From: Shouchella hunanensis
GTDB taxonomy: Bacteria; Bacillota; Bacilli; Bacillales; Bacillaceae_D
Direction of reading: 5' to 3'
DNA length: 64,000 bases
Assembly (NCBI RefSeq): GCF_028735875.1
Contig: NZ_CP117834.1
Span: 3,708,001-3,772,000, forward strand
The position numbers and the translations under genes were made by a program. Below, one piece after another: positions 53,602 through 63,602 of this stretch (position 1 is the stretch's first letter; the number at the start of each line of letters is the position of its first letter). The notes beneath the pieces were generated by a model. The model saw only the letters and a list, made by a program, of their open reading frames with translations, was not told the origin of the DNA and did no database searches.

Positions 53602-54317
53602 TAGCCGCTAACTGCCTCGAATTTGTAACCGACACCCCAAACCGTTGATATAATCGCCGAAACTTCTGGTGAAACTCGATTCAACTTTTCGCGTAGTCGT
53701 TTAATGTGCGTATCGACCGTTCGCAAATCGCCAAAAAATTCATAGTTCCAGACATCCTTCAGTAACTGTTCCCGTGAGAATACTTTGTCTGGAGATTGCG
53801 CCAAATAATAGAGCAACTCATACTCTTTTGGTGTTAAATTAATTTCTTGTTGATTAACACTCACACGATGGGCATCGTTATCAATCGTTAACGGTCCAAA
53901 AACAAGTAAGTCCTTTGTTTGCGTATCTGCTTGCACAAACTGAGTAGCAGATGCTCGTCTTAGCATCGCTTTTACTCGCAGCACAACTTCCCGCGGACTA
54001 AATGGTTTAACAATATAATCATCCGCGCCTACTTCAAATCCTTGTACACGATTTGCTTCTTCTCCCTTTGCTGTTAGCATCATAACAGGAGTAGCTTTTG
54101 TTAGTCGGAGTTGTTGGCACATTTCAATTCCATCCATACCAGGCATCATCACATCAAGCAAAATTAAATCATAATCGACTTCAAGTGCTTTAGTGAGTGC
54201 TTCTTCACCATTTGTCGCTTCATCTATTTGATAGTCTTCTCTTTCAAGATACATTTTTAACAATCGTCGAATACGATCTTCATCATCCACAACTAAAATA
54301 CTCGGTTGATAATCCAT
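53601..54317 (-). CDS. resD: Response regulator ResD
   Basis: OmpR-family regulator of 238 residues. The receiver carries VVDDEDRIRRLLKMYLERE and the acceptor aspartate in DLILLDVMMPGMDG, with the switch lysine in DDYIVKPFSPRE. The DNA-binding domain reads LTPKEYELLYYLAQSP...VDTHIKRLREKL. ResD activates res, cta and anaerobic genes in B. subtilis. AGGAGGT precedes the ATG. It is the fourth gene of resABCDE and a terminator lies before it. Confidence 0.95.
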   Translation of the reverse strand: MDYQPSILVVDDEDRIRRLLKMYLEREDYQIDEATNGEEALTKALEVDYDLILLDVMMPGMDGIEMCQQLRLTKATPVMMLTAKGEEANRVQGFEVGADDYIVKPFSPREVVLRVKAMLRRASATQFVQADTQTKDLLVFGPLTIDNDAHRVSVNQQEINLTPKEYELLYYLAQSPDKVFSREQLLKDVWNYEFFGDLRTVDTHIKRLREKLNRVSPEVSAIISTVWGVGYKFEAVSG

Positions 54318-54440
54318 TATAGACCTCCTATATACCTATCTTTATTCATTATGAACATGCTGGAGCCGTTTTAGTATACCTGTCCCCTTTAGTCTACCAT
54401 GGTTGAAAAACAAATCGCCAATCTTGAAGCGCTGTTTTCC

Positions 54441-54478
54441 ACAAAAAAAGAATTGTTACAAATCATTTGTAACAATTC
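54441..54478 (-). terminator. Terminator between resC and resD
   Basis: Perfect GAATTGTTACAAAT / ATTTGTAACAATTC repeat followed by TTTTTTTG on the minus strand. It partly separates resABC from resDE. Confidence 0.88.
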
Positions 54479-54495
54479 CGTCATCATTCGTTTTC

Positions 54496-55686
54496 TTAAG
54501 AAGCGTAGGAATGTAACCCAGCAATAACTAAGTTTACAAAAACGAGATTGAACATAATAATAGCGAAACCAATAACGCAAAGCCAAGCCGATTTTTCTCC
54601 GTGCCAGCCTTTGTTTAAGCGTAAATGAAGATAGGCTGCATAGAACAAAAACGTAATTAATGCCCATACTTCTTTTGGATCCCAACCCCAAAAACGTGAC
54701 CAAGCGATTTGTGCCCAGATCATAGCAAAAATTAACCCTCCAAGAGCGAAGACTGGGAATCCAATAGCAATGGCACGATAGCTAAATTCATCTAATGTTA
54801 AAGGGTTTGTTACTTTCAATAACGGTTGGATCGCTAAACTAATACGTTTACGAATAAGGAGACGAATCACCCAGTAAAGTATGGCACCAATGGCAAACGC
54901 CCAAATTAACGTGTTTAAATCACTTGCTTCGATATTTCCTGGTACAGCAAAGAATGGATCCATTCCATTTTCTGTCTGGCTTTCCCATTGATTTGGTCCC
55001 ACAATCGGTGGTACTTCGTATACCATCGTTGCTTCTTGTTCATTTTCATCTACATAGCTAAACGTTACTTCATAATCCGCCGCAGCAAAACCGTGCGCCA
55101 CAAGGGAATGAGCAATTACACATAGTAGCCCGTACATCATGAGCTCAATAATACGAGGCTTCCAACTTTTTTGTTTTAAGTCAAGTGTCCGAATTAAATA
55201 GGCTAATCCTGCGGCAAACCCGATTGCAAGCAACCCTTGTCCAATTGCAGTTGTAATAATATGTAACTTTAACATGAGTGGCATTTGCAATGATGGTACA
55301 AGCGGCGCAACAGCTGTTGAAAAGGTTGACGCATAAACAATGAGCAGCATCACAGTTGGCATTGTAAACAACCCAACTACATCGGCACGAGCTGGATAGA
55401 TAAAATAAATAATACAAAACGCTAGGGAAATGGCAATAGCTAGCGCTGTCATATATTCGAACATATTACTTACTGGTGCATGACCAGAAACCGACCATCT
55501 AGCAAAAAAGTAGCCGAGAGAAAGCGCTAAACCAAGTAAGGAAAACGCCAGACCCCATTTGCTTGCTTTTGTTTGCTTATGCTCTTGTTCTTTACGTTGT
55601 TTCGCTAGTGATAGAGCAAAGAAAACCGTTGCCGTTAAAAAAGCAAAAAAAGCAAATAGCAATAAATTAAAACTTAGATTAAGCAT
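54496..55686 (-). CDS. resC: Cytochrome c biogenesis protein ResC (CcsA/CcsB family)
   Basis: A 396-residue polytopic haem-handling protein. The family WWD-like motif is ARFWGWDPKEVWALITFLFYAAYLH, with conserved histidines, for example in KLHIITTAIGQG. The start at 55686 has AAGGAG upstream and overlaps the end of resB by eight bases; an in-frame ATG 34 codons earlier would lie within resB. With ResB and ResA it forms a system II haem ligation machine at the outer membrane face. Confidence 0.93.
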   Translation of the reverse strand: MLNLSFNLLLFAFFAFLTATVFFALSLAKQRKEQEHKQTKASKWGLAFSLLGLALSLGYFFARWSVSGHAPVSNMFEYMTALAIAISLAFCIIYFIYPARADVVGLFTMPTVMLLIVYASTFSTAVAPLVPSLQMPLMLKLHIITTAIGQGLLAIGFAAGLAYLIRTLDLKQKSWKPRIIELMMYGLLCVIAHSLVAHGFAAADYEVTFSYVDENEQEATMVYEVPPIVGPNQWESQTENGMDPFFAVPGNIEASDLNTLIWAFAIGAILYWVIRLLIRKRISLAIQPLLKVTNPLTLDEFSYRAIAIGFPVFALGGLIFAMIWAQIAWSRFWGWDPKEVWALITFLFYAAYLHLRLNKGWHGEKSAWLCVIGFAIIMFNLVFVNLVIAGLHSYAS

Positions 55687-57337
55687 GTTTATCTCCTTTT
55701 TGCCCCGAAACGTCCGCTGAACCTTTTGATTCCTTTTGTTCTTCTTGATCAATCGGGGTGAACAAGTTCGTATCTTCAAGACTTTCACTTAGTTCTTTTT
55801 GAAAAGAAAGCCAGTTTCGATTCGTATGACCTGCAATCCACACTTTTCCATCTGTTTGCTGAATCCAAACACGGCGATGTGCCCAATAGGAGCCTTGAAC
55901 AAGACCAATAATAAAAATACTACCACCTGCAATTAAAAGAGGTAACGTTTGATCTTTTCGTACCGTTAAAATACTAACATTTGCTAATTCCACATCAACA
56001 AACGTCATTTTGTACTCGTTTTCCTGGAGCGGTTCTAAGTTTTGCTGAATGCCAACAACACTTGTCTCTCCTTCAGGCGTGTCAGGCGTTGTCATTTCAA
56101 AAATGAAATACGGATTGTCAGGAATATTATTTCGCGTTGATGGCTCATTATTTGAGTTCATATAAAAATTAGGGAAATAGTTTACGAGTCGTACCTCGTA
56201 ACCGTCGCCTAAATCATAAGTACCTTCTGGATTAATGAGGTTAATGGTTAACTCGCCAAACGTTTCGTTTGTTTCTTTATGCTCCAATGTAAACGTCATT
56301 TCGTGCAGCTCATTTTCACGATAGTCCGTTTGATAAAGTGAAAAGGAATCAAATTTTAATGGGTCATTTACAAGGATGTTTTTTTCGTCTACTTTTTCAA
56401 TGGAATCGTCCCCAAGAATACCAGAACGCTTGTATAGCACTGCGTCTGTCATAAATGATTCTGTCACAAGCGCATTACCGTCAGCGAACGCATCTTGGAA
56501 TCGATCATCTTCAGGATCATAATAGTCAATTGAAAAGCCGCGGTTTTCCACGAGATACTCAGACGCCTCAGGAACAGGGGCACGCTCTCCTTCACGAATC
56601 CACATCGTTGTATCCACATACATGCCAGGTAAATAGCGCATTAAGCAACCTGCTAAAAACAAAATTAAGCCAACGTGATTGACGTAAGGACCCCAGCGAG
56701 CAAACCGATTCTTTTCTGCTAATAGATTTCCGTTTTCTTCTCGAATGGTATAACGCTTTTTCTTTAACTGTGAAGTCACTTTTTTTAAATCCACTGAGGT
56801 TGACTCTGCCGCTTTAGTAGCGGCAAATAACCGCTGCCGTGTCATAAAATGAGGGTGACGCGTTACTCGCTGAGCTTTTAACGCTTTGTACAACGGGATA
56901 CCGCGGTCAAAACTAGCCACTACAATTGAAACAGCTAAAGCAACAATTAAAGCTATGTACCACCAAGAACTATAAAGTTCGTTTAAACCTAAATTATAAT
57001 AGAGTAGGCCAATTGATCCATATTCTCGTTCATAAAAGGTTGCAGCATCTTCTATACCAGGACGAAGATTTTCCTGTGGAAACAACGTCCCTACTGCTGA
57101 GGCTACAAGAAGAATGATAATAATCCATATCCCAACTTTTACCGATGAAAAAAATGCCCAAACTTGATCCAGTATGGTTCGCCTTTGTTTTTTCGAACGG
57201 ATTGCTGCTCCTTCATAGCGCATGTTAACGCCTTCCGATTTTGCCTCTTCTGTTAGCGGTTTTCCGCAAGCCGCGCACATGTCTGTTCCTTCTTTATGAA
57301 CATGACCGCATTCACACGTTCTAAGTTTGTCTTTCAT
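55679..57337 (-). CDS. resB: Cytochrome c biogenesis protein ResB
   Basis: A 552-residue membrane protein with an N-terminal zinc ribbon (CECGHVHKEGTDMCAACGK, about 8-26). Membrane spans lie near 67-85, 127-147 and 217-235, and a large extracytoplasmic domain precedes a final span near 480-500. This matches B. subtilis ResB, including the N-terminal ribbon. GGGGGTGAAGGA precedes the ATG. It lies between resA and resC. Confidence 0.94.
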   Translation of the reverse strand: MKDKLRTCECGHVHKEGTDMCAACGKPLTEEAKSEGVNMRYEGAAIRSKKQRRTILDQVWAFFSSVKVGIWIIIILLVASAVGTLFPQENLRPGIEDAATFYEREYGSIGLLYYNLGLNELYSSWWYIALIVALAVSIVVASFDRGIPLYKALKAQRVTRHPHFMTRQRLFAATKAAESTSVDLKKVTSQLKKKRYTIREENGNLLAEKNRFARWGPYVNHVGLILFLAGCLMRYLPGMYVDTTMWIREGERAPVPEASEYLVENRGFSIDYYDPEDDRFQDAFADGNALVTESFMTDAVLYKRSGILGDDSIEKVDEKNILVNDPLKFDSFSLYQTDYRENELHEMTFTLEHKETNETFGELTINLINPEGTYDLGDGYEVRLVNYFPNFYMNSNNEPSTRNNIPDNPYFIFEMTTPDTPEGETSVVGIQQNLEPLQENEYKMTFVDVELANVSILTVRKDQTLPLLIAGGSIFIIGLVQGSYWAHRRVWIQQTDGKVWIAGHTNRNWLSFQKELSESLEDTNLFTPIDQEEQKESKGSADVSGQKGDKHA

Positions 57338-57352
57338 TCCTTCACCCCCGTC

Positions 57353-57880
57353 TTACCCCTCGGGTACTACCTTTTCAAAAAACTCCCTCACCATTGCTTC
57401 TGTCATTTCACCTTGATAATAGTGCTGCACTTCACCATGTTCATCTATGACAAGTGTTGCTGGCAAAGGTCGGATACCATAAGCTCTAGTGACCTCTTGC
57501 CTTCTGTCAATAGCAATTGGAAACGAAAGCTGGTGACGAGACACAAATGTATCGACTGTTAACTCAGACTCGTCCACATTTATGGCAATCATTTCAACAT
57601 CGTCTTTATAGTCTTCATATACATTTTCAATGTGAGGCATTTCTCGTTCACATGGTTCACAATAAGTGGCCCAAAAATTAACAAAGACCCCTTTTCCTTC
57701 TTGCTGCGCCATTTCAAAACGGTTATCGTTTAAGTCGCGCAATGCAAAGTTTTCAGCTTGATCTCCGGCGCGAACGACCCCATCGTTCGATTGAGAATTG
57801 GCATAAAATGTATAGCCAACTGCACCCGCAATGACTAGCAAAATCATTAGTCGAGTTATTGAACGCTTTCTTTTACTCAA
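57353..57880 (-). CDS. resA: Thiol-disulfide oxidoreductase ResA
   Basis: Membrane-anchored thioredoxin-like protein of 175 residues that reduces apocytochrome c cysteines. It has an N-terminal anchor (about 10-28) and then a thioredoxin fold with the ResA-type active site [13 protein letters not shown] (CEPC). The cis-proline lies in [10 protein letters not shown]. The start is TTG, with AGGGGG about ten bases upstream. Confidence 0.95.
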   Translation of the reverse strand: MSKRKRSITRLMILLVIAGAVGYTFYANSQSNDGVVRAGDQAENFALRDLNDNRFEMAQQEGKGVFVNFWATYCEPCEREMPHIENVYEDYKDDVEMIAINVDESELTVDTFVSRHQLSFPIAIDRRQEVTRAYGIRPLPATLVIDEHGEVQHYYQGEMTEAMVREFFEKVVPEG

Positions 57881-57959
57881 CGGATGCGCCCCCTTTCCAT
57901 TTGTGAACGTTTTCGTACAGTTCCATTATAACGTGGGACTGAAATGAATTGACATTTTT

Positions 57960-58688
57960 TTATGACGGTTTCGTGACAGCCATTTCTTTTAAATGTTTTA
58001 TTTCCATTGGTTTAATGACTCGGTATTCACCTGAATTCATGTTACCTAATGTTAAAAAACCAAACCGTTCTCGTTTTAACTTGTCAACTTGATAGCCAAG
58101 GGCTTCTATCATTCTACGTATTTGTCGATTCTTTCCCTCATGAATAATAATACGGATGATCGCAGTATTTTTTTTACGATCACTTGATAGCATTTTTACT
58201 TTTGCAGGAGCTGTCAGACCGTCTTCTAGCTTTATGCCTGTTTCAAGCTGTTTTAACTCTTTTCGATCAGGTATGCCTTTAACTTTCACAACATATTCCT
58301 TTTCAATTTTAAATTTTGGGTGCATTAATAAATTGGCAAATTCGCCGTCGTTTGTTAATAGCAATAACCCTGATGTGTCATAATCCAAACGACCAACAGG
58401 GTATATACGTTGGGATACATCAATTAAATCCGTTACCTTTTTTCGTCCTTTCTCATCGTTTGATGTGGAGATAACACCAGTTGGTTTATAAAGTAAATAA
58501 TAAACAGGTTCTTCTTTGTCCAGGGGAACACCGTCTACTTCAACTCGATCTTTATTTGGATTTACTTTCACACCTAATTCTGTGACCTTCTTGCCGTTCA
58601 CTTGTACTCGGCCAGCCGTAATATACTCTTCTGCTTTTCGTCTTGATGTCACGCCTGCTTGAGCAATGACTTTCTGTAATCGTTCCAT
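57960..58688 (-). CDS. rluB: 23S rRNA pseudouridine synthase B
   Basis: A 242-residue RsuA/RluB-family enzyme that modifies U2605-type uridine in 23S rRNA. The N-terminal S4 domain (about 1-60) reads ERLQKVIAQAGVTSRRKAEEYI. The catalytic aspartate is in YPVGRLDYDTSGLLLLTNDGE, and HEGKNRQIRRM follows. The start at 58688 has AGAGGTG upstream. B. subtilis keeps the same spmB-rluB-resA order. Confidence 0.95.
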   Translation of the reverse strand: MERLQKVIAQAGVTSRRKAEEYITAGRVQVNGKKVTELGVKVNPNKDRVEVDGVPLDKEEPVYYLLYKPTGVISTSNDEKGRKKVTDLIDVSQRIYPVGRLDYDTSGLLLLTNDGEFANLLMHPKFKIEKEYVVKVKGIPDRKELKQLETGIKLEDGLTAPAKVKMLSSDRKKNTAIIRIIIHEGKNRQIRRMIEALGYQVDKLKRERFGFLTLGNMNSGEYRVIKPMEIKHLKEMAVTKPS

Positions 58689-58770
58689 CTTTCTCACCTC
58701 TTGCATCATCATAACGACTTTTCTTTACTGTTACAAGTAGCTGGTAAAAGAATACGCCTTCAAAAAACAA

Positions 58771-58819
58771 AAAACGCGTTAGATAGAAGCCTCCTTGCAA
58801 GCTTCCTTCAAACACGTTT
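58771..58819 (-). terminator. Terminator after spmB
   Basis: AAACGTGTTTGAAGGAAGC...GCTTC...AACGCGTTT hairpin, then TTTTGTTTTTTG on the minus strand. Confidence 0.75.
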
Positions 58820-58829
58820 CATCTAAATA

Positions 58830-59363
58830 TTACGACCCAAAAATGAGACTAACAATAAAAATAGCAGCAATGATGCCTACTAAATCTGCAAGTAAACCTA
58901 CTTTTAATGCATCTCCCATCTTTTTAATGCCTACTGCTCCAAAATAAACCGTCAGGATATAAAAAGTCGTATCTGTACTCCCTTGTAAGGTTGCAGCGAG
59001 TCGACCAATATAAGAGTCAGGCCCGTGTACTGCAGTTAAATCTGTCATTAACCCTAGTGCACCTGTGCCAGAAATCGGTCGCAATAAAGCTAAAGGAACA
59101 ATATCAGCAGGGACGCCAAACCAAGAAAGGAATGGTGCCATCCCTGAAACGAGGGCTTCCATTGCCCCAGAAGCGCGAAATACATAGATGGCAACAAGCA
59201 TGCCCACAAGATAAGGAATAATCGACACTGACATCCCAAATCCCTCTTTTGCCCCTGAAACAAATGTTTCGTAAGTAGGAACTCTTCGTATTGTTGCAAC
59301 GAGAATAACCGTACCAATAAGTACAGGGATCATCCAGACCGATAGCGCCGTTAACCATTCCAT
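58830..59363 (-). CDS. spmB: Spore maturation protein B
   Basis: A 177-residue membrane protein of the nucleoside-recognition (Gate) family with about five spans. Motifs include GMSVSIIPYLVGMLVAI, RPISGTGALG, and QGSTDTTFYILTVYFGAVG. It works with SpmA in spore core dehydration in B. subtilis. The start overlaps the spmA stop by TAATG. Confidence 0.93.
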   Translation of the reverse strand: MEWLTALSVWMIPVLIGTVILVATIRRVPTYETFVSGAKEGFGMSVSIIPYLVGMLVAIYVFRASGAMEALVSGMAPFLSWFGVPADIVPLALLRPISGTGALGLMTDLTAVHGPDSYIGRLAATLQGSTDTTFYILTVYFGAVGIKKMGDALKVGLLADLVGIIAAIFIVSLIFGS

Positions 59364-59959
59364 TAAGAGGACCGCTCCTTTCGACTACGCAAGTAATAGA
59401 AGAAACGATCGATACAAATTGCGCCAATCATAGCGCAGCCTGAAGCGAAGATGGTTGTACTAACGATATCCGTCGGCGCTTCAGATTCATACGACATCCG
59501 AATGGAGATGACGGTCGTAGGAACAAGTGTTAGACATGCCGTATTAAGAGCCAAAAGCGTAATCATTGAACGACTCGCTTCGTCCTTTCCCCCATTCAGT
59601 CGTTTCAATTCTTCCATCGCTTTTATCCCCATCGGTGTGGCCGCATTTCCTAAACCAAATACATTTGCAGTTAAATTCGATAAAATATAGCCCATTGCTG
59701 GATGATCCTTTGGTACTTCCGGAAACACTCTCCGGGCAAGTGGATGGACGAGCTTGGCTAATTGCTTAAGAATACCTGCTGTTTCCGCTACTTTCATTAA
59801 CCCTAGCCAAAAAGTTAGAACACTTATTAGACCGATACAAATAGCAACAGCTTCTTTTGCACCTGTAAAAACTCCTTCGGTTACCTCACTCATCGTGCCA
59901 TTTAGCGCTGCATACACTAAGCCTATGAGTAACATTCCTGCCCAAATATAGTTAATCAC
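59363..59959 (-). CDS. spmA: Spore maturation protein A
   Basis: A 198-residue Gate-family membrane protein. Conserved stretches are HPAMGYILSNLTANVFGLGNAATPMGIKAM (split here as an N-terminal motif and a GNAATP centre) and SRSMITLLALNTACLTLVPTTVI. I start it at the GTG at 59959 because it matches the family length, has GGAG upstream and overlaps the dacB stop as GTGA; an in-frame start 17 codons earlier lies inside dacB. Confidence 0.92.
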   Translation of the reverse strand: MINYIWAGMLLIGLVYAALNGTMSEVTEGVFTGAKEAVAICIGLISVLTFWLGLMKVAETAGILKQLAKLVHPLARRVFPEVPKDHPAMGYILSNLTANVFGLGNAATPMGIKAMEELKRLNGGKDEASRSMITLLALNTACLTLVPTTVISIRMSYESEAPTDIVSTTIFASGCAMIGAICIDRFFYYLRSRKERSS

Positions 59960-61101
59960 GTAGAACCAGCTCCAATAACAATCGTGAACAATTGTCGAAT
60001 GGTTTGCCAAAACGAACGCTTCTCTTCTTTCTCACCTTCTTCATAGTAGAGAGGAGTACTTTCTAACTCTTCTCCATTCGCAACAAACACCATTTTCCCT
60101 ACAGGATGTTTAAGGTCTTCATTTGTAAACCCTTGTTCAGGAGGTGCTTTTAGTTCAATTTTGGGCTTTATCGCTGTTTTTTCATTTTCACTCAATGGAT
60201 AGACGAGTTCATGTTTGACCGTTAGATGATCTTCATAAAATTCATCTGCTGTTACATCAAGCGGACCTGCTTCAATCAATGTGTGTAGCGTAAATTGCTT
60301 AAAACCCCAGTTGAATAAATTCATGTGGTCGTCCCAATCGTTTGGATCATTAAGTGTAACCGTAATTAAGTTAAGTCCATCTTTACTAGCCGTGGAGACA
60401 AGGGTACGTTTTGCAAGCTTCGTATAGCCTGTTTTCCCTCCTGTTGAATAGTCGTATTTCTCTGTTAACAAACGATTTTTATTATGAAATACACGGACAT
60501 TTTCACCTTGGGAGCGGTATTTTTTTGTGGACGAGATCGTTTGAAACGTTTCATTCGTCATCGCATACTGAGTTAATATCGCCATATCATAGGCGCTAGA
60601 CAAATGATCGTCATGGGTGTCTAATCCATGTGGATTACGAAAAAGTGTATTTGACATACCAATTTCTTTTGCTTTTTCATTCATTAAATAAACAAAGCCA
60701 TCTACACTACCACCAACATGCTCGGCAATCGCGATTGCCGCATCATTCCCACTTCTCATCATTAAGCCATAAACTAAATCCTCTAGTTTCATTTTTTCCC
60801 CTGATACTAAATAGAGAGAAGATCCTTCTGTTCCTTCTGCATGTTTTGACACGAGAACAGTCTCATCTAATTTCCCAGATTCGATCGCCAAAATCGCCGT
60901 CATGATTTTCGTGATACTGGCTATTTTTAATGGCTGGTGTTCATTTTTACCATATAGGACACGTCCTGATTCTTGTTCCATTAAGATCGCAGCCTGTCCG
61001 GATATAGGGAATGTCACTTGTTCTTTTCCATACATGCTGTTTATCGGTAAGTAAAGTAAAAAGCACCAAATGAATAGGCATACCGTTCCTTTTTTTATCA
61101 T
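59956..61101 (-). CDS. dacB: Sporulation D-alanyl-D-alanine carboxypeptidase DacB (PBP5*)
   Basis: Low-molecular-mass penicillin-binding protein that trims cross-linkable peptides in spore cortex. The 381-residue protein has a signal segment (about 5-25). The active-site motifs are ASITK (Ser62-Lys65), RSGND near 116, and GGKTGYTK near 222. A C-terminal beta-sandwich and an amphipathic anchor follow. The ATG at 61101 has GGGAG about 12 bases upstream, a long spacing; GTG seven codons earlier is an alternative. It heads the dacB-spmA-spmB operon. Confidence 0.92.
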   Translation of the reverse strand: MIKKGTVCLFIWCFLLYLPINSMYGKEQVTFPISGQAAILMEQESGRVLYGKNEHQPLKIASITKIMTAILAIESGKLDETVLVSKHAEGTEGSSLYLVSGEKMKLEDLVYGLMMRSGNDAAIAIAEHVGGSVDGFVYLMNEKAKEIGMSNTLFRNPHGLDTHDDHLSSAYDMAILTQYAMTNETFQTISSTKKYRSQGENVRVFHNKNRLLTEKYDYSTGGKTGYTKLAKRTLVSTASKDGLNLITVTLNDPNDWDDHMNLFNWGFKQFTLHTLIEAGPLDVTADEFYEDHLTVKHELVYPLSENEKTAIKPKIELKAPPEQGFTNEDLKHPVGKMVFVANGEELESTPLYYEEGEKEEKRSFWQTIRQLFTIVIGAGST

Positions 61102-61134
61102 GAGTCCGCTCAACTCCCGCACAGTTTATATAGA

Positions 61135-61162
61135 AATTTATGCGGCCAAGCCTTAATTATGA
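61135..61162 (-). promoter_or_regulatory. Sigma-E promoter of dacB-spmAB
   Basis: TCATAAT (61162-61156), a 13-base spacer and CATAAATT (61142-61135) match the sigma-E pattern and the spacing found upstream of spoIVA. dacB is a known sigma-E operon in B. subtilis. Confidence 0.65.
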
Positions 61163-61265
61163 CAAGCATCTTTATACTGAGCACACCAAATCATTAAGCT
61201 ACTCTCCCTGTTTAACTCGATGTTTACGCCTAAAACACTTTATCATGACCCATTGGAACAAAACC

Positions 61266-61315
61266 TAAAAAAGGCTAGGTCAAATAGTTTGAATAGAACC
61301 ATTTGGACTAGCCTA
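61266..61315 (-). terminator. Terminator after spoVAE
   Basis: Long hairpin AGGCTAGTCCAAAT...ATTTGACCTAGCCT (one mismatch) followed by TTTTTTAG on the minus strand. Confidence 0.88.
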
Positions 61316-61324
61316 TGGGTACCA

Positions 61325-61675
61325 TTACCCTTTTGGTTTAAAAACAAGCGCAGCGATAAAGCCAAAAATAATGGCTGCAGAAATACCGGCACTCGTTATT
61401 TCAAAAATGCCTGTGATGATCCCAATAAGACCAACTTGATTCGCCTCTTCCATTGCACCTTGAACGAGGGAATTACCAAAACTTGTAATTGGCACTGTTG
61501 CCCCTGCTCCAGCAAAATCAACTAACGGTTCATATAAGCCAAAACCTGCTAGCACGGCCCCACTAACGACTAAAGTGGACATGGTATGAGCTGGTGTTAA
61601 TTTCACTACATCCATCAACAACTGACCAATCACACAAATGACTCCTCCAACAAGAAACGCCCACAAAAAAATCAT
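61325..61675 (-). CDS. spoVAE: Stage V sporulation protein AE (SpoVAEb type)
   Basis: A 116-residue membrane protein with about four spans and the SpoVAC/SpoVAE core [23 protein letters not shown]. It takes part in the dipicolinate channel of the spore inner membrane. The start overlaps the spoVAD stop by ATGA, with AAAGGAGG upstream. Confidence 0.93.
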   Translation of the reverse strand: MIFLWAFLVGGVICVIGQLLMDVVKLTPAHTMSTLVVSGAVLAGFGLYEPLVDFAGAGATVPITSFGNSLVQGAMEEANQVGLIGIITGIFEITSAGISAAIIFGFIAALVFKPKG

Positions 61676-62691
61676 AATGCGCCTCCTTTTGGTGACTCAA
61701 TGACAACGGCATGAGCAATACATGGAATTGTTTCTTTTTGCTGGAACGATAATGGCGATAAAAGCGCACCGGTCGCAACTACAAGCAAACGACGAATCTC
61801 TCCTGATTTTACTTTGTTTAGTAAATGACCATACGTCACAACCGCAGAACAGCCTGGACCACTTGCCCCTGCTAATACGGGTTGATCCTCTTTGTACAAC
61901 ATTAACCCACAATCTTGAAAGCGATCATGTCCTAATTCATACCCTTTTTGTTTGAGCAAATCCCGACAAATGGGCAATCCAATTTGACCTAAATCACCTG
62001 TTACAATAAGGTCATAATCATCTGGACCCCGGTGGAACTCTTTAAAATGAGTCTCAATTGTATCGGCTGCTGCTGGCGCCATTGCTCCACCCATGTTAAA
62101 TGGATCAGAAATTCCCATATCAATTACTTTGCCCATCGTTGCACCGGTCACTCGTGGGCCATCGCCTGTTTTAGCAACAAGCGCCGCACCTGCAGCCGTC
62201 GCTGTCCATTGAGCAGTTGGTGGTTTCTGTCCTCCGTATTCAGTCGGATAACGAAATTGTTTTTCAGTTGCAGAATTGTGGCTCGACGCGACACTTACGA
62301 CATGATGGGCGCCACTGCCATTAATTAAAAATGAGCCTAACGCAAGCCCTTCCATTGAGGTTGAACAAGCACCAAACATACCTAAATAAGGAATGGCTAA
62401 CGAACGACCTGCAAAACTAGATGGGGTTAATTGATTTACTAAGTCCCCTGCTAATAAAAAGTTCACATCTTCTTTTTTAACTGACGCTTTTTTTAGTGCT
62501 GTTGTTACAGCACCTTCTACAAGAATCGTTTGCGCTTTTTCGAATGATTTTTCACCGATCCACAGCTCATCATGCAACAAATCAAATGCTTCTGGGATGG
62601 CGCCGTTTCCTTCAAACGGTCCTCCAACTGTTCCAGTGGAAATAATAACTGGCTGGTTATCAAATCGCCAACTTTGTTTTCCAACTAACAT
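61672..62691 (-). CDS. spoVAD: Stage V sporulation protein AD, dipicolinate-binding
   Basis: A 339-residue thiolase-fold protein that binds Ca-dipicolinate in B. subtilis. Its landmarks are the start [22 protein letters not shown] around the thiolase cysteine position, [28 protein letters not shown], and the C-terminal [22 protein letters not shown]. It overlaps both neighbours by a few bases and so is translated together with SpoVAC and SpoVAE. Confidence 0.95.
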   Translation of the reverse strand: MLVGKQSWRFDNQPVIISTGTVGGPFEGNGAIPEAFDLLHDELWIGEKSFEKAQTILVEGAVTTALKKASVKKEDVNFLLAGDLVNQLTPSSFAGRSLAIPYLGMFGACSTSMEGLALGSFLINGSGAHHVVSVASSHNSATEKQFRYPTEYGGQKPPTAQWTATAAGAALVAKTGDGPRVTGATMGKVIDMGISDPFNMGGAMAPAAADTIETHFKEFHRGPDDYDLIVTGDLGQIGLPICRDLLKQKGYELGHDRFQDCGLMLYKEDQPVLAGASGPGCSAVVTYGHLLNKVKSGEIRRLLVVATGALLSPLSFQQKETIPCIAHAVVIESPKGGAL

Positions 62692-63161
62692 TAAATCACC
62701 CCCGCATTTATAAGAAGGGTTTTTATTAAAGAAATAACAAATGCTGCTACAGTTCCAAAAACAATAACTGACCCGGCTAGCTTAAACATGTTGCCACCGA
62801 CACCGAGAACATAGCCTTCTGTTCGATGCTCAATTGCTGCTGATGCAACTGAATTGGCAAATCCCGTAACAGGAACAGCTGTCCCTGCACCTGCAACTTG
62901 GGCAATACGATCATAAAACCCAAGACCTGTAATCAAGGTTGCGATAAAAATTAATGTGGCAACGGTCGGATTACTAGCACTTTTTTCTGTAAAATCAAAG
63001 AATGTATAATAAAACACTTGTAAACACTGACCAATTACACAAATGGCTCCTCCAACGAAAAACGCGATGATACAGTTTTTTAGTACGGGTCTTTTTTTCT
63101 CGTACTTCTTTGCTATCTTTTGATACTGTTGTTGCTCTGGTGTTTGCTTTTCCTTTGCCAC
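62691..63161 (-). CDS. spoVAC: Stage V sporulation protein AC
   Basis: A 156-residue membrane protein of the dipicolinate channel; SpoVAC is described as mechanosensitive in B. subtilis. It has a charged start (EQQQYQKIAKKYEKKRP), then about four spans with GAGTAVPVTGFANSVASAAIEHRTEG-type core (here split by the membrane). The GTG start has AAGGAGG upstream. It follows the lipoprotein gene by 12 bases. Confidence 0.94.
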   Translation of the reverse strand: MAKEKQTPEQQQYQKIAKKYEKKRPVLKNCIIAFFVGGAICVIGQCLQVFYYTFFDFTEKSASNPTVATLIFIATLITGLGFYDRIAQVAGAGTAVPVTGFANSVASAAIEHRTEGYVLGVGGNMFKLAGSVIVFGTVAAFVISLIKTLLINAGVI

Positions 63162-63173
63162 AAGTTTCCCTCC

Positions 63174-63602
63174 TTACTCTTTTAAATGTTCCTCAATACG
63201 CTCTAACTGTTTTTTCACTTCTGACTTCGCTACATGATCTGTTTTGATTGCTTCCTCTGCTTTTGCTAATTCTTTATAGATTTTTTTATCCGTTGAAATA
63301 TGGATGGTAGCGTTCGGATACAATGCCTTAACAGAATCAAATGCTTTTTTACGGACTTTTTTCAAATGGAAACGATTTTTTTGCTTTATGTGAAGCGCCA
63401 TAATCATATCTTCTTCGTATTGGATGCCTCGTACGCTTACGACTTCATCCATTTTTAGCAATTCTTCCTTTACACGATCAGATTCCGCCTGCTCTTTGCC
63501 GGCAGAAGACTGAAGCATAAATGCCTTCCCTTGCTCATCTTCGTAAGCTGTACAAGCTGCGAGAAGCGCAATAAGTATAATAGCTATTGTTTTTTTCAAC
63601 AT
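63174..63602 (-). CDS. YhcN/YlaJ-type sporulation lipoprotein
   Basis: A 142-residue lipoprotein (lipobox LLAAC, Cys17) with the small alpha-beta domain of the YhcN/YlaJ family (VKEELLKMDEVVSVRGIQYEEDMIMAL...VRKKAFDSVKALYPNATIHISTDKK). It is the first gene of the spoVAC-AD-AE unit. GGGGGTG precedes the ATG. Such lipoproteins belong to the spoVA2-type operons known to affect spore germination and heat resistance. Confidence 0.82.
   Translation of the reverse strand: MLKKTIAIILIALLAACTAYEDEQGKAFMLQSSAGKEQAESDRVKEELLKMDEVVSVRGIQYEEDMIMALHIKQKNRFHLKKVRKKAFDSVKALYPNATIHISTDKKIYKELAKAEEAIKTDHVAKSEVKKQLERIEEHLKE

Noticed and set aside
54389-54703. 104-codon minus-strand frame overlapping the end of resC
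   Set aside because: It runs through the resC coding region and the perfect terminator hairpin, with no ribosome site.
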